A model generated the notes under the pieces. That model was not told the origin of the DNA, searched no databases, and saw nothing but the letters and a program-made list of their open reading frames with translations. A stretch of DNA of 34,610 nt from Caryophanales bacterium (GTDB taxonomy: Bacteria > Bacillota_I > Bacilli_A > RFN20 > CAG-826): positions 1-34,610 of the forward strand of contig JAEEWP010000006.1 in assembly GCA_016287465.1 (NCBI GenBank). Direction: 5' to 3'. Within the stretch, counting starts at the first letter, position 1; each line of letters opens with the position of its first letter. Below are positions 14,921 through 23,085 of this stretch, in pieces. The position numbers and the translations under genes are program-made.

Positions 14921-14968
14921 ATTGTACCAACTGTACCAATTATGCCAAAAATAGGTTCATAAATGCAA
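14921..14968 (-). promoter_or_regulatory. gntR-ABC promoter and probable GntR operator
   Basis: Minus strand TTGCAT (14963-14968), 18 bases, CATAAT (14939-14944). ATTGTACCAA and CTGTACCAAT sit in tandem at 14921-14940, covering the expected transcription start, as in autorepressed GntR operons. Confidence 0.65.
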
Positions 14969-14975
14969 TAGGTTA

Positions 14976-15005
14976 GAAAAAAAGCCCACGTTTTATGGGG
15001 CTTTC
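14976..15005 (-). terminator. Terminator after the 15020-16132 gene
   Basis: AAAGCCC (14981-14987) pairs with GGGCTTT (14998-15004). On the minus strand it is followed by a T run. Confidence 0.85.
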
Positions 15006-15019
15006 TTTTTATAAAAGAA

Positions 15020-16132
15020 TTATTCTTCTTTATTATCTTCGTCGGGGTCTTTTTCAGTCGCCTCAGCGTCAAATACATCAGGGTTTTGAGGGCCTTTCAT
15101 GAGGCTGTCTTCCGCTTCTTTGAGGGCTTCCTCATACTTCTTCGCATCCTCTTCCCCAATCTGGTTCATGTACTTGAGTTCCTCGAAGGCGCGTCTAGCG
15201 AGATCGATCGTGGCTTTGACGAAGGCTTCCTTGTGTTTGGCGAAGAGAAGATCCATCGCGAGCACATAGTAAGGAATAAGGATAGTGAGAGGGATGATCA
15301 TGAAGCCGAGGCCGACAAGGTTCATCAGGATGCCGACATAGGCACTCTCCTTTAGGAGAATGTAGCCGGTGACCGCTCCGCCAGCATAGAAGACAAGAAG
15401 AATGAGATAGACCCACCAGGTAGCCTTGAAGAAGTCGGAATTGTATCCTTTGGTCCTGTATTTCAAAGCCTCCTTGTAAGCGGCATTGACGATGCGGGAA
15501 TCCGGGGTGACCATCGCGTCTCTGATGAAGACCATGATGGTATATCTTCCTAAGAAGTATATGAAGGAAAGGGTGAATCCGGCATCCATCGCGAAGGAAG
15601 CCATCCTCGAGAACATGGTGATTGAGGCGGAATCGGTGAGGAATTTGCTCGCCGCTTCAGTGTCCCCTGACATCAGGTAGGCATAGAACTGATCGATATC
15701 GTTCACGAGATTGGGGTCGAAGTATTTCGAAAAAGTGGCGTAGAAGAAGCTGAAGATGAAATAGACGATAAGCGAGACGAGGAAGGAGAAAAGAATGCTC
15801 CTTAGGATTCTGAAAGAGCCGAAGAAGCTTGGGCTATAGTAGAGCCCTGCCGTTTTGAAATAATCGCCCGCTCTCGTGGTTCTGCCGCCTTTCTCAAGGA
15901 AGGAACAGACGATCGCGGCGAAATAGAACGGGACGACAATGGCCCCAAGGATCAGAAGGGTGAGGAGAACGGTTCCCGCGCCGATATAGGAAAGAAGGAA
16001 ATCGATGAGCCAGACTAGCCCGGCGATCATGAAGAAAAGCCCTAGGAACGGGGCGCTTTTCTTGAGAAGGGAGCCAAATCCCTTTCTGGCGTCTCTACCG
16101 ACGTCGATATCTTTTAAGTCTTTATTCTGCAT
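15020..16132 (-). CDS. Multi-pass membrane protein, unknown function
   Basis: 370 aa from ATG 16132, which overlaps the upstream gene's end by 11 bases. About six hydrophobic segments: SAPFLGLFFMIAGLVWLIDFLL, a second near 55-85, ILFSFLVSLIVYFIFSFFY, a segment in the middle, WWVYLILLVFYAGGAVTGYILL and LMNLVGLGFMIIPLTILIPYYV. A cytoplasmic-looking helix follows, then a strongly acidic tail ending in DEDNKEE. I do not recognise a family. Overlap with the NERD-like membrane protein suggests that the two act together. The SD (GAGAAAACC) is weak, fitting coupled translation. Confidence 0.75.
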   Translation of the reverse strand: MQNKDLKDIDVGRDARKGFGSLLKKSAPFLGLFFMIAGLVWLIDFLLSYIGAGTVLLTLLILGAIVVPFYFAAIVCSFLEKGGRTTRAGDYFKTAGLYYSPSFFGSFRILRSILFSFLVSLIVYFIFSFFYATFSKYFDPNLVNDIDQFYAYLMSGDTEAASKFLTDSASITMFSRMASFAMDAGFTLSFIYFLGRYTIMVFIRDAMVTPDSRIVNAAYKEALKYRTKGYNSDFFKATWWVYLILLVFYAGGAVTGYILLKESAYVGILMNLVGLGFMIIPLTILIPYYVLAMDLLFAKHKEAFVKATIDLARRAFEELKYMNQIGEEDAKKYEEALKEAEDSLMKGPQNPDVFDAEATEKDPDEDNKEE

Positions 16133-16763
16133 TTTTGGTTTTCTCGGAGAGATCGTGGATCTCATGGATGACGCGGTGAAGGTCCTCTCCGTTAAAGGCC
16201 TCCACTTCTTTGCTTTCGTAGGAAGAGATGACTTCGCTTAGTCTGTTGGTCGGGACAAGCTGAACCTCGCCTTCGACGTTCTCGAAACGGCTCACGAAGC
16301 AATCCTTGTTGATGAGGACGATGCCGACGAGGAAGTTGATTTGAAGGCCACTGATCATGGAAAGCCTATTGACGATGTTCTTGGTTTCGATGAGAGGAGA
16401 AGGGATTTCCTTCTTGAGGGTGTTCTTGTGGTCTTTCAGATAATAGACCCAATAGAAGTCCTCCGCTTTCGCGTTGATTGCCCCTTCGAAATAGCGGTCC
16501 ATGATGACGTAGAGATACTTATCCCCGCCTAAGAGATGGTCGATGTTGATATAGACGCCATCGCCCATATCGAATCTGACATTATTGACGAGGTAATAGT
16601 CGCCATCGTCAGCGACTTTTCTGACGGTCTTATAGAAGGCCTCTTTCGGGGCACGCCTGAACTTCCTTTTCTTGAGAGGAGTGTAGAAAAACCAAATGCC
16701 CAAAAGGGCCGCGACGAAGACGGCAGCAACAATGAAGATGGTTAGTTTGACTTCGAATGGCAT
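16122..16763 (-). CDS. Membrane-anchored NERD-like protein with altered catalytic residues
   Basis: 213 aa. One N-terminal membrane helix (about 7-28), a basic stretch, then a region resembling the nuclease-related NERD fold: YYLVNNVRFD, INIDHLLGG (Asp75), LYVIMDRYFEGAI (84-96), a W-containing strand, and IPSPLIETKNIVNRLSMI matching the family NPL.Q...hi..L segment. NERD proteins carry E-x-K after the VI strand; here the residues are Met88, Asp89 and Arg90, so nuclease chemistry is doubtful. First gene of a two-gene unit with the 370-aa membrane protein; TACAAT at 16792-16797 may be its -10, and GAGG is the SD. The NERD call is by motif pattern only. Confidence 0.65.
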   Translation of the reverse strand: MPFEVKLTIFIVAAVFVAALLGIWFFYTPLKKRKFRRAPKEAFYKTVRKVADDGDYYLVNNVRFDMGDGVYINIDHLLGGDKYLYVIMDRYFEGAINAKAEDFYWVYYLKDHKNTLKKEIPSPLIETKNIVNRLSMISGLQINFLVGIVLINKDCFVSRFENVEGEVQLVPTNRLSEVISSYESKEVEAFNGEDLHRVIHEIHDLSEKTKNAE

Positions 16764-16860
16764 GGTTTTTCCTCACTCAGAGGACTTGTTTATTGTATCA
16801 ATAAATCTTGCGCCTAAGCACGACAAAAGGATTTTTGTTTTATATGTAGGAGATCAAATA

Positions 16861-17694
16861 CTACTTGGTTTCGTCTTCTTCGACGGCGACGTAGGCCATA
16901 TCTTCTTCGAAGACACGCATGAAAGTGTCTGGTGTGACTGGGGTGATATCGCCTTGGAAAGCGATGCCGATACGGCCGGTTTCCTCGGAGACGATGATGG
17001 TGACGGCGTCGGTATTCTCAGAGATGCCTAAGGCAGCCTGATGACGGGAGCCGTATTTGCCAGTGAGAGGCTTGGAGGTCGCGACGAAGAAGACCGCGGC
17101 ACGGGCGATTTTGTCTTTCTTGATGATGACGGCGCCGTCATGGAGAGGGGTGCCGACATAGAAGATGGTCTCAAGGAGCTCTGGGGTGACAGGCGCATTG
17201 ACGTCGACGCCACGCTGCTTGACGACGGATGGGATCTTGTCCTCGTCGAGAAGGTCATCCTTCTTCATGAAGGTGATGAGGCAACCACGCTTCATCATCG
17301 ACATGTCGATGACGGCTTTGTAGATTGCTTTGTAGAGGTCATCGCGGTCGAAAACCATCTCAGGCTCGACTTTCTTTCTCTTGAAGAAGTCTTTCTTGAA
17401 CATGCCGTTGGCCATATTGGCGCGGACGCTAGTGGCATTGATGATGACGGCGCCGGAGATGAGAAGAAGAGCGCCAGATGCGCCGACGATTCCGAGGATA
17501 TCGAAGTTCGGGATGATGAAGGCAAGGAGCGCGGCCACTTCAAAAGCGATGGTTCCGGCGATGAAGGCCGGGTGGCGGCTGACATATTTGAAAATGATGA
17601 AATCGCCTAAGGCGATAATGAGAACGGCGACGATCAAAGAAATGACCCAATTGGCGTCATAATTGATAACAGCAAAATCTATAGTACTTAACAT
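16861..17694 (-). CDS. cdaA: Diadenylate cyclase, CdaA type
   Basis: 277 aa membrane enzyme making c-di-AMP from two ATP. Three hydrophobic segments in residues 15-85, then the DAC domain: PLHDGAVII (Asp186-Gly187-Ala188, catalytic DGA motif) and GSRHQAALGISE (217-219), where the usual RHR reads RHQ. Start ATG 17694 gives the normal CdaA length; the open frame to 17829 passes through an AT-rich leader and has no better SD. The usual partner gene cdaR (YbbR) is not adjacent; downstream is the NERD-like gene. A 7-bp inverted repeat GAAATAT/ATATTTC (17714-17732) lies in the leader. c-di-AMP normally controls potassium and osmolyte uptake in Firmicutes. Confidence 0.9.
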   Translation of the reverse strand: MLSTIDFAVINYDANWVISLIVAVLIIALGDFIIFKYVSRHPAFIAGTIAFEVAALLAFIIPNFDILGIVGASGALLLISGAVIINATSVRANMANGMFKKDFFKRKKVEPEMVFDRDDLYKAIYKAVIDMSMMKRGCLITFMKKDDLLDEDKIPSVVKQRGVDVNAPVTPELLETIFYVGTPLHDGAVIIKKDKIARAAVFFVATSKPLTGKYGSRHQAALGISENTDAVTIIVSEETGRIGIAFQGDITPVTPDTFMRVFEEDMAYVAVEEDETK

Positions 17695-17862
17695 TGTGGT
17701 TTCCAAAATTAATGAAATATTTCTGATATTTCCCAAATAGTTTAACAAAGCCATATCCTTTTTGAAAGCCACAAAGGGCCATTTTATTGAACTTTTTTGT
17801 AAAAACAAAGAGTGAGGCCATTTGGACACTCTGGCGCATGGTCCACTGCCTCTTCATTTGAC

Positions 17863-17891
17863 TTGAACAAAGCGGTCTCTTTTCATATAGT
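17863..17891 (+). promoter_or_regulatory. Promoter of tRNA-Gly(CCC)
   Basis: TTGAAC (17863-17868), 17 bases, TATAGT (17886-17891), ending 13 bases before the tRNA. Confidence 0.8.
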
Positions 17892-17904
17892 AATTAGGCG
17901 CCAT

Positions 17905-17978
17905 GCATCAGTAATTCAATGGTAGAATGGCAGCTTCCCAAGCTGCTCACACGGGTTCGATTCCCGCCTGGTGCTCCA
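17905..17978 (+). tRNA. tRNA-Gly (anticodon CCC)
   Basis: 74 nt with encoded CCA. Acceptor GCATCAG/CTGGTGC (one U-G), anticodon arm GCAGC-TTCCCAA-GCTGC, T arm CGGG-TTCGATT-CCCG. Second glycine isoacceptor in the window. Confidence 0.95.
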
Positions 17979-17984
17979 ACGTCA

Positions 17985-18015
17985 AAAAAAGGAGGCTCAA
18001 TCGGCCTCCTTTTCA
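17985..18015. terminator. Bidirectional terminator, tRNA-Gly / GGDEF gene
   Basis: AAAAGGAGGC (17987-17996) and GCCTCCTTTT (18004-18013), perfect 10-bp stem with 7-nt loop between the convergent tRNA and the GGDEF gene. Confidence 0.92.
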
Positions 18016-18023
18016 TTTTTTTC

Positions 18024-19721
18024 TTAGTGTTTTCTCTTCGCGTGGATGCGGTTTTTCATCTCGTACATCCTCTTGTCCGCGCGACGGTAGACGTCGTCGT
18101 AGCTCTTGTCTTTGTTCGAATGGTAGACGGCAGAACCATAGGAGACGGAGAGTTTCATGAACGCTCTATCGGCAGCCTCGTTGTTGTGATCGATGAGCCT
18201 ATCCATGAAGCCAAGGCATTCCTTGATCTTGTCGGTTCTCTCATCCTCGAGGATGACGACGAACTCATCGCCGCCGATACGGTAGACATAATCATCAATG
18301 AAGGCCTCGCAGATGATCTCCGCGACCTTGCAAAGCACGATGTCGCCTGAGATATGGCCATAGTTATCATTTACCTCTTTGAGGTAGTTGACGTCGAGCA
18401 TGACGACGCCGAACCTCTTGAGCGAACCATCTTTGATCTGCTCTTCGAGGGCTTCGGTGGCTCTTGAATAGGAGGCGCTGTTCTTGACCTTGGTAAGGCT
18501 ATCCTGATAGGCAAGCTTTTCCAAGAGTTTCTGGTGGGATTTGATCCTTCCAACCATCTCTTTGAAGGAATATGTAAGTTCCCCTACTTCGTCACGGCCC
18601 TCTTTCGGATAATCGATCTCAGCGTTGACGTCCTCACTGATTTTCATAGCGCTATCCGCAAGATGCCTTAATGGAGTGTTGATCCTATGGGCAAGGACAA
18701 CGGCGACCGCCACGAAGAACGCAGCAAAGCCGACAGAGATGATGATGTTTATCATGATGGCGCTGTTTCTGGCAGCGAATATGTCTTCGTAGGAGTCACA
18801 AAGAACGAGTTTCATGCCGTTTCTCAAAGTGACGAAGACCATGACGCGGTCGGTTTCGCGGTATTCATAACGAATGACCTTATCCACGGTGTCTTTCGAT
18901 TCGTTGAGGTAACCGTTCTCAAGAAGGTGATCGGCCTCATCGCCATGAGGATGTTCCTCTAGGAAATAGCCAGGATGGTAATGGATTGAGCCATCGTAGG
19001 CTTTGAGATAGAGGTAGCCTGTGTTCTTATATTTGACTTTGTCAATTTCTTCGAGCAGTTTGCTAAAGCTGATGTCGATGCCGATGACGGCAACCGGGTT
19101 ATCAGGATCGTCATCGCAGAAGACCGGGGTGACGTAAGAAAGCATGACGTCTTTGATTGAGCCATCAAGATGAGGATCCATCCAAAGGGCTTCACCATGG
19201 TTGACCGGGGTGGTGTACCAAATAGTGTCCTCTTCGGCTGTGGCATCTTGAATTTGGGTGATTTGGAGTTCTTCGAAGTGACCGGTTTCGTTTCTGCCAT
19301 AGAAACAACCTTCTTCGAGATTGCCTTCCCCTGTCACCGGAATCGTGTAATGGAAATAGGCGTCGTTGGCGGTTGGGATCTGGTCACACATGAAAAGAAT
19401 GAGGGATTCAACATCATGGAGGACGGCGTCCCTGCTCGCTTTGGAGTTCTTGAGATTCTCCGCGGTGACCGCTTCTTCTGCCATGAATTCCGCGAGGGCG
19501 TTGACGCTGTTCTCGATGGAGATGAGGGTCGTGTCGATTTCATCGCCTTTGTCGATGCAGAAAAGGTTCATCTCACTTGAGGCGGCTTTGGTTAAAACGT
19601 TATTGAGATGGAAGAAAGTGAAAACCGAAATGGCCGCAGCAAGGCTAGCGGTGCAGGCCAAAATAACTCCGATGATCTTGGTGTTTATGGAGAATAGCCA
19701 ACTGGTCTTCTTCGTTTCCAT
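18024..19721 (-). CDS. Diguanylate cyclase: dCache sensor, HAMP, GGDEF
   Basis: 565 aa transmembrane sensor that makes c-di-GMP. First membrane helix about 15-37, a large outer ligand-binding region about 40-315 with double-Cache features (DTIWYTTPV, VIGIDISFSKLLEEI), second helix about 320-344, a HAMP linker (345-395), then the GGDEF domain from about 405. The active-site motif RIGGDEF is intact (483-487), and substrate residues MLDVNYLKEVNDNYGH are present. The allosteric I-site (RxxD before GGDEF) is absent; the positions read F-I-D-D. Product feedback is therefore probably missing. The signal sensed is unknown. No strong SD; GGGAAAG is twelve bases before the ATG. Confidence 0.9.
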   Translation of the reverse strand: METKKTSWLFSINTKIIGVILACTASLAAAISVFTFFHLNNVLTKAASSEMNLFCIDKGDEIDTTLISIENSVNALAEFMAEEAVTAENLKNSKASRDAVLHDVESLILFMCDQIPTANDAYFHYTIPVTGEGNLEEGCFYGRNETGHFEELQITQIQDATAEEDTIWYTTPVNHGEALWMDPHLDGSIKDVMLSYVTPVFCDDDPDNPVAVIGIDISFSKLLEEIDKVKYKNTGYLYLKAYDGSIHYHPGYFLEEHPHGDEADHLLENGYLNESKDTVDKVIRYEYRETDRVMVFVTLRNGMKLVLCDSYEDIFAARNSAIMINIIISVGFAAFFVAVAVVLAHRINTPLRHLADSAMKISEDVNAEIDYPKEGRDEVGELTYSFKEMVGRIKSHQKLLEKLAYQDSLTKVKNSASYSRATEALEEQIKDGSLKRFGVVMLDVNYLKEVNDNYGHISGDIVLCKVAEIICEAFIDDYVYRIGGDEFVVILEDERTDKIKECLGFMDRLIDHNNEAADRAFMKLSVSYGSAVYHSNKDKSYDDVYRRADKRMYEMKNRIHAKRKH

Positions 19722-19798
19722 AAGAGGTCTAAACTTTCCCTATTGTAAGACAAAGTCTTTGATATGTCTTGCTAAAAATTATTTGGAAAATTTACTGA

Positions 19799-19852
19799 TT
19801 GCTCTTTTCAAAGAGAGGGTCTAGACTATGCGGAGTTAGTTAATCCTAACTC
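19799..19852 (+). promoter_or_regulatory. ZIP gene promoter and inverted repeat at transcript start
   Basis: TTGCTC (19799-19804), 17 bases, TAGACT (19822-19827). A perfect inverted repeat GAGTTAG-TTAATC-CTAACTC (19833-19852) starts where transcription should begin and ends ten bases before the ATG. It could be an operator or a 5' hairpin. Confidence 0.5.
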
Positions 19853-19862
19853 TAGAATCATT

Positions 19863-20675
19863 ATGTCACCGATCGTCAACTCTATCGTGGGTATCTCCCT
19901 CATCTTCCTCTGCACGACGCTAGGCTCATCCTTCGTCCTCTTTTTCCGCACGAAGACGATCAGCCCAAAGCTCAACCGCATCTTTCTTGGCTTTGCGGCC
20001 GGGATCATGCTTTCGGCGTCCATTTTCTCGCTCATCATCCCGGCTTTAGAGACAAATGTCTCTTATATGCCTTCCTTTGTGGTCGTACTAATTTCTGTTC
20101 TTTTAGGCGCTGCGTTCCTATGGGGAATCGACAAACTCACCCCTCACCTGCATGTCCAACGCAATGAGGAAGAGGGTATCAGGAATGTTCACCTTTCAAA
20201 GACCACAAAGATGTTCATGGCAGTCACCATCCACAACTTCCCAGAAGGCCTTTCGGTCGGCATCGCCTATGGCGTCGCTCTCGCTGCGGTCGCTATCGGA
20301 GAGGGAAGCGCTGCCTCCATGCTTATGGGCGCTCTTATGCTCGCCATCGGTATCGGCATTCAGAACATCCCTGAAGGCGCAGTCGTCGCTTTGCCATTCT
20401 TAAGCGAGACCGGAAGCAAAGGAAAAGCCTTCATGTATGGCACTTTATCCGGGGCCATTGAGCCTATCGCCGCAGTGCTTGGTTTGTTCCTTGCCTTCCT
20501 CTTCCAGCCGCTCATGCCTTGGGCCCTCGCTTTCGCGGCAGGGTGTATGCTTTATGTCATCGCCGAAGAGATGGTTCCTGACCTTCAGTCAGAGGCCGGA
20601 AGTCACGAAGGCGTTTGGTCATTAATGGTCGGTTTTGTTCTTATGATGGTCCTTGATACTGCTTTGGGGCAATAA
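19863..20675 (+). CDS. ZIP-family divalent metal transporter
   Basis: 270 aa membrane protein, probably an importer of zinc or another divalent cation. About eight membrane segments. Helix IV holds the metal site TIHNFPEGLSVGIAYG, and helix V holds IGIQNIPEGAVVALP; both HNxPEG and QNxPEG are the hallmark of the GufA/ZupT branch. A hydrophilic segment between helices III and IV (HLHVQRNEEEG) has the expected His and acidic residues. No SD is visible before ATG 19863; instead an inverted repeat fills the leader, so expression is probably controlled there, perhaps by a metal regulator. Confidence 0.9.
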   Translation: MSPIVNSIVGISLIFLCTTLGSSFVLFFRTKTISPKLNRIFLGFAAGIMLSASIFSLIIPALETNVSYMPSFVVVLISVLLGAAFLWGIDKLTPHLHVQRNEEEGIRNVHLSKTTKMFMAVTIHNFPEGLSVGIAYGVALAAVAIGEGSAASMLMGALMLAIGIGIQNIPEGAVVALPFLSETGSKGKAFMYGTLSGAIEPIAAVLGLFLAFLFQPLMPWALAFAAGCMLYVIAEEMVPDLQSEAGSHEGVWSLMVGFVLMMVLDTALGQ

Positions 20676-20700
20676 AGACCACCCTCTCATTTAATCGTTG

Positions 20701-20706
20701 TATAAT
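20701..20706 (+). promoter_or_regulatory. Putative -10 of ppa
   Basis: TATAAT with no clear -35 at 16-18 bases. Transcription would start close to the SD, giving a very short leader. Confidence 0.45.
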
Positions 20707-20726
20707 CCTTTGTGGAGGTAAAAGTA

Positions 20727-21263
20727 ATGAACATCCTTCACGCAATATCCCGTGCCAGAATCAAACCAGAGAGCTTCCTCGCCTGCGTTGAGATCCCTGC
20801 CGGCAGCAAAAACAAATACGAGCTCGACAAGGAGTCGGGCGCCCTTATCCTCGACCGCATCCTTTATACGGCCACCCAATACCCACAGAACTACGGTTTC
20901 ATCCCAAGGACCTGGGGTTTGGATCATGACCCTCTTGATGTCCTTGTCCTTTGCACCCAGCCAATCGTCCCTCTCTCACTTGTGAGATGCAAACCAATCG
21001 GCACCCTTAAGATGACCGATGGCGGAAAGGTCGACGAGAAGATCATCGCCGTCTGTGAGAACGACCCAGACTACAACTGCTACAGCGAATTGGCCGATCT
21101 TCCAAAGCACCTTCTCGATGAGATCTCCCACTTCTTCAAGCACTACAAAGAGCTTGAGTACAACAAAGAGACCATCGTTGAGGGCTATAGCGATTCAGCC
21201 GCTGCCAAAGAGACCATCGCCGCCGCGAGAAAACGCTACGACGAGAAGTTCCTCGACAGATAA
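20727..21263 (+). CDS. ppa: Inorganic pyrophosphatase, family I
   Basis: 178 aa, the normal size for the soluble bacterial enzyme that splits pyrophosphate to phosphate. Substrate and metal residues are visible: KNKYELDK near the N-terminus, YPQNYGFIPRT, the signature DHDPLDVLVL, and the third acidic cluster ENDPDYNCY. The C-terminal helix contains HYKELEYNKETIVEGY. ATG 20727 is chosen over the in-frame GTG 20712 because GGAGG lies eight bases before the ATG. Single-gene unit closed by a strong terminator shared with guaA. Confidence 0.95.
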   Translation: MNILHAISRARIKPESFLACVEIPAGSKNKYELDKESGALILDRILYTATQYPQNYGFIPRTWGLDHDPLDVLVLCTQPIVPLSLVRCKPIGTLKMTDGGKVDEKIIAVCENDPDYNCYSELADLPKHLLDEISHFFKHYKELEYNKETIVEGYSDSAAAKETIAAARKRYDEKFLDR

Positions 21264-21274
21264 GGATTTCTAAA

Positions 21275-21305
21275 AGAAAAGGACGCAGATTCGCGTCCTT
21301 TTTTC
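21275..21305. terminator. Bidirectional terminator, ppa / guaA
   Basis: AAAAGGACGC (21277-21286) and GCGTCCTTTT (21293-21302), perfect stem with 6-nt loop and T runs on both strands. Confidence 0.92.
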
Positions 21306-21306
21306 T

Positions 21307-22836
21307 TTATTCGAGTTCGATGGTCGCCGGTGGTTTGGTGGTGAAATCAAAGAGCACGCGGTTGACTCCCCTGACCTCGTTGACGATGCGGTCGGCAACA
21401 AGGGTGAGAACCTCGTATGGAATCTTGGTTGGTTTGGCGGTCATGAAGTCATCGGTATCGACGGCGCGGAGAACGACGGAGTAGTCGTAGGAACGCTCAT
21501 CGCCTTTGACGCCAACGCTCTTCATGTTTGAGAGAGCCGCGAAGTACTGAGCAGGTTTGATTCCGCTCTTGGCGATTTCCTCTCTGAAGATGTAGTCTGC
21601 TTCCTGCACGATTCTGACTTTCTCAGGAGTGACTTCGCCGACGATTCTCGTGGCAAGTCCTGGGCCCGGGAATGGCTGTCTCTCAACGAGAGAAGCAGGA
21701 AGTCCAAGGTAGTAGCCAACCTCACGGACCTCATCTTTGAAGAGCTCATCAAGAGGCTCGACAAGGCCGATGAATGGAAGATCCTTTGGAAGGCCTCCGA
21801 CGTTATGGTGGCTCTTGATGGTTGCGCTAGCACCTAAACCGGATTCAACGCGGTCAGGATAGATGGTTCCTTGGGCGAGGTAAGCGCCGTTAGCGACGTC
21901 CTTCAAAGCCTCACCGAAGCAATCGATGAATGTTTTGCCAATGATTTTGCGTTTTTTCTCTGGCTCATTTACGCCTGCGAGACGGCCTAAGAAGAGGTCA
22001 CCTTTGTTGAGGCGGTTGAAATGGAGTTTGAAGCGGCTCTTCTCGCCGAAGACGGCTTCGACTTCGTCGCCTTCGTTTTTGCGCATTAAGCCATGGTCGA
22101 TGAAGTAGCAGATGACCTGGTCACCAAGGCTCTTCTCAAGAAGGGCTGCGGTGACGGCGGAATCAACACCACCAGAGAGGGCGCAGATGACTTTGTGGTC
22201 TCCGACCTTCTCTTTGATCTCCTTGATCTTCTTGTTGACGAAGTAAGAGGAGTCCCACTCCTGCTTGGCTCCGCAGACATTGAGGACGAAGTTCTCAAGC
22301 ATTTTGAGGCCCTGCTCGGTGTGAGTGACCTCTGGATGGAACTGGACGGCATATAAATGTTTCGCTTCATTGGAGAAAGCGGCGTTTGGACAGGTATCGG
22401 TCGAAGCGGTCCTCGTGAAGCCCTCTGGGAGCTTGTTCACTTGGTCACGGTGACTCATGAAGACGCTTAGTTCTTTGTTCACGGATTCGAAGATATCGCT
22501 CTTGCCATTGATATGGAGGCCAACTGGGCCGTACTCGCCTTTCTCAGCGGTTCCGACTTCCCCTCCTAAGAGATGGGCCATAAGCTGGGCGCCATAGCAG
22601 ATGCCAAGGATTGGTTTTCCAATCTCGAAGATCTTCTTGTCGATGGTTGGTGAGCCTTCGGCGTAGACGGAGTTAGGTCCGCCGGTGAAGATGATGCCCT
22701 TGACATCAGGATCAGAAAGAACAGAGAGGTCGTGATTGAATGCGAGGATCTCGGAATACACCTTGAACTGTCTCACGCGACGAGCGATGAGCTGGTTGTA
22801 TTGACCACCGAAATCGAGAACGATAATTTTTTCCAT
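21307..22836 (-). CDS. guaA: GMP synthase (glutamine-hydrolysing)
   Basis: 509 aa enzyme converting XMP to GMP with glutamine and ATP. N-terminal class I glutamine amidotransferase: nucleophile Cys80 in LGICYGAQLM, His/Glu in QFHPEVTHTEQG. ATP-pyrophosphatase domain: P-loop ALSGGVDSAVTAALL, then GLGASATIKSHHNVGGLP. C-terminal dimerisation part ends RVLFDFTTKPPATIELE, as in the family. The start is taken as ATG 22836 (MEKIIVLDFGGQ); an ATG three codons upstream is also possible. No clear SD. Divergent from pckA across 249 bases; I see no purine riboswitch in that gap. Confidence 0.95.
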   Translation of the reverse strand: MEKIIVLDFGGQYNQLIARRVRQFKVYSEILAFNHDLSVLSDPDVKGIIFTGGPNSVYAEGSPTIDKKIFEIGKPILGICYGAQLMAHLLGGEVGTAEKGEYGPVGLHINGKSDIFESVNKELSVFMSHRDQVNKLPEGFTRTASTDTCPNAAFSNEAKHLYAVQFHPEVTHTEQGLKMLENFVLNVCGAKQEWDSSYFVNKKIKEIKEKVGDHKVICALSGGVDSAVTAALLEKSLGDQVICYFIDHGLMRKNEGDEVEAVFGEKSRFKLHFNRLNKGDLFLGRLAGVNEPEKKRKIIGKTFIDCFGEALKDVANGAYLAQGTIYPDRVESGLGASATIKSHHNVGGLPKDLPFIGLVEPLDELFKDEVREVGYYLGLPASLVERQPFPGPGLATRIVGEVTPEKVRIVQEADYIFREEIAKSGIKPAQYFAALSNMKSVGVKGDERSYDYSVVLRAVDTDDFMTAKPTKIPYEVLTLVADRIVNEVRGVNRVLFDFTTKPPATIELE

Positions 22837-23085
22837 GGCACACATTATCGACTTCAAAGATTTTCTTGAAAAGAACAATGTGAAAAATTTTTGAAATTCC
22901 CACACATTTTGGCTGTTTTTCGGGGAAAAATTGCAAGAGCTTCAAATTCGGTAAATCGGTAACCAAATATTTGAAGGGTTATATTTATATAAATTGCTGG
23001 AAAAAAGTCGGGAAACTAGGTTAGTATGTTAGCATGGGAAATATGTTGAAAAAATTTCCCCAATACATAGGAAGGACAAACTGAT
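22837..23085. promoter_or_regulatory. guaA-pckA divergent intergenic region
   Basis: AT-rich, 249 bases. It holds a direct repeat of TCGGTAA (around 22949-22965) and, just before pckA, an imperfect hairpin TGGGAAAT ... ATTTCCCCA (about 23035-23063). TTGCTG near 22996 could be a pckA -35, but no matching -10 stands out. GGAAGGA is the pckA SD. No known riboswitch fold was recognised. Confidence 0.35.

Noticed and set aside
17714-17732. GAAATAT/ATATTTC inverted repeat as a specific cdaA operator
   Set aside because: Seven-base AT-rich repeats are expected by chance in such leaders. Mentioned with cdaA but not supported as a separate regulatory feature.
17695-17829. Longer cdaA starting at 17829
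   Set aside because: It adds 45 residues not seen in CdaA proteins, crosses an AT-rich leader with an inverted repeat, and has no better SD than ATG 17694.
22837-23085. Purine riboswitch upstream of guaA
   Set aside because: I looked for the conserved junction and loop sequences on the minus strand and did not find them; only AT-rich sequence and small repeats are present.
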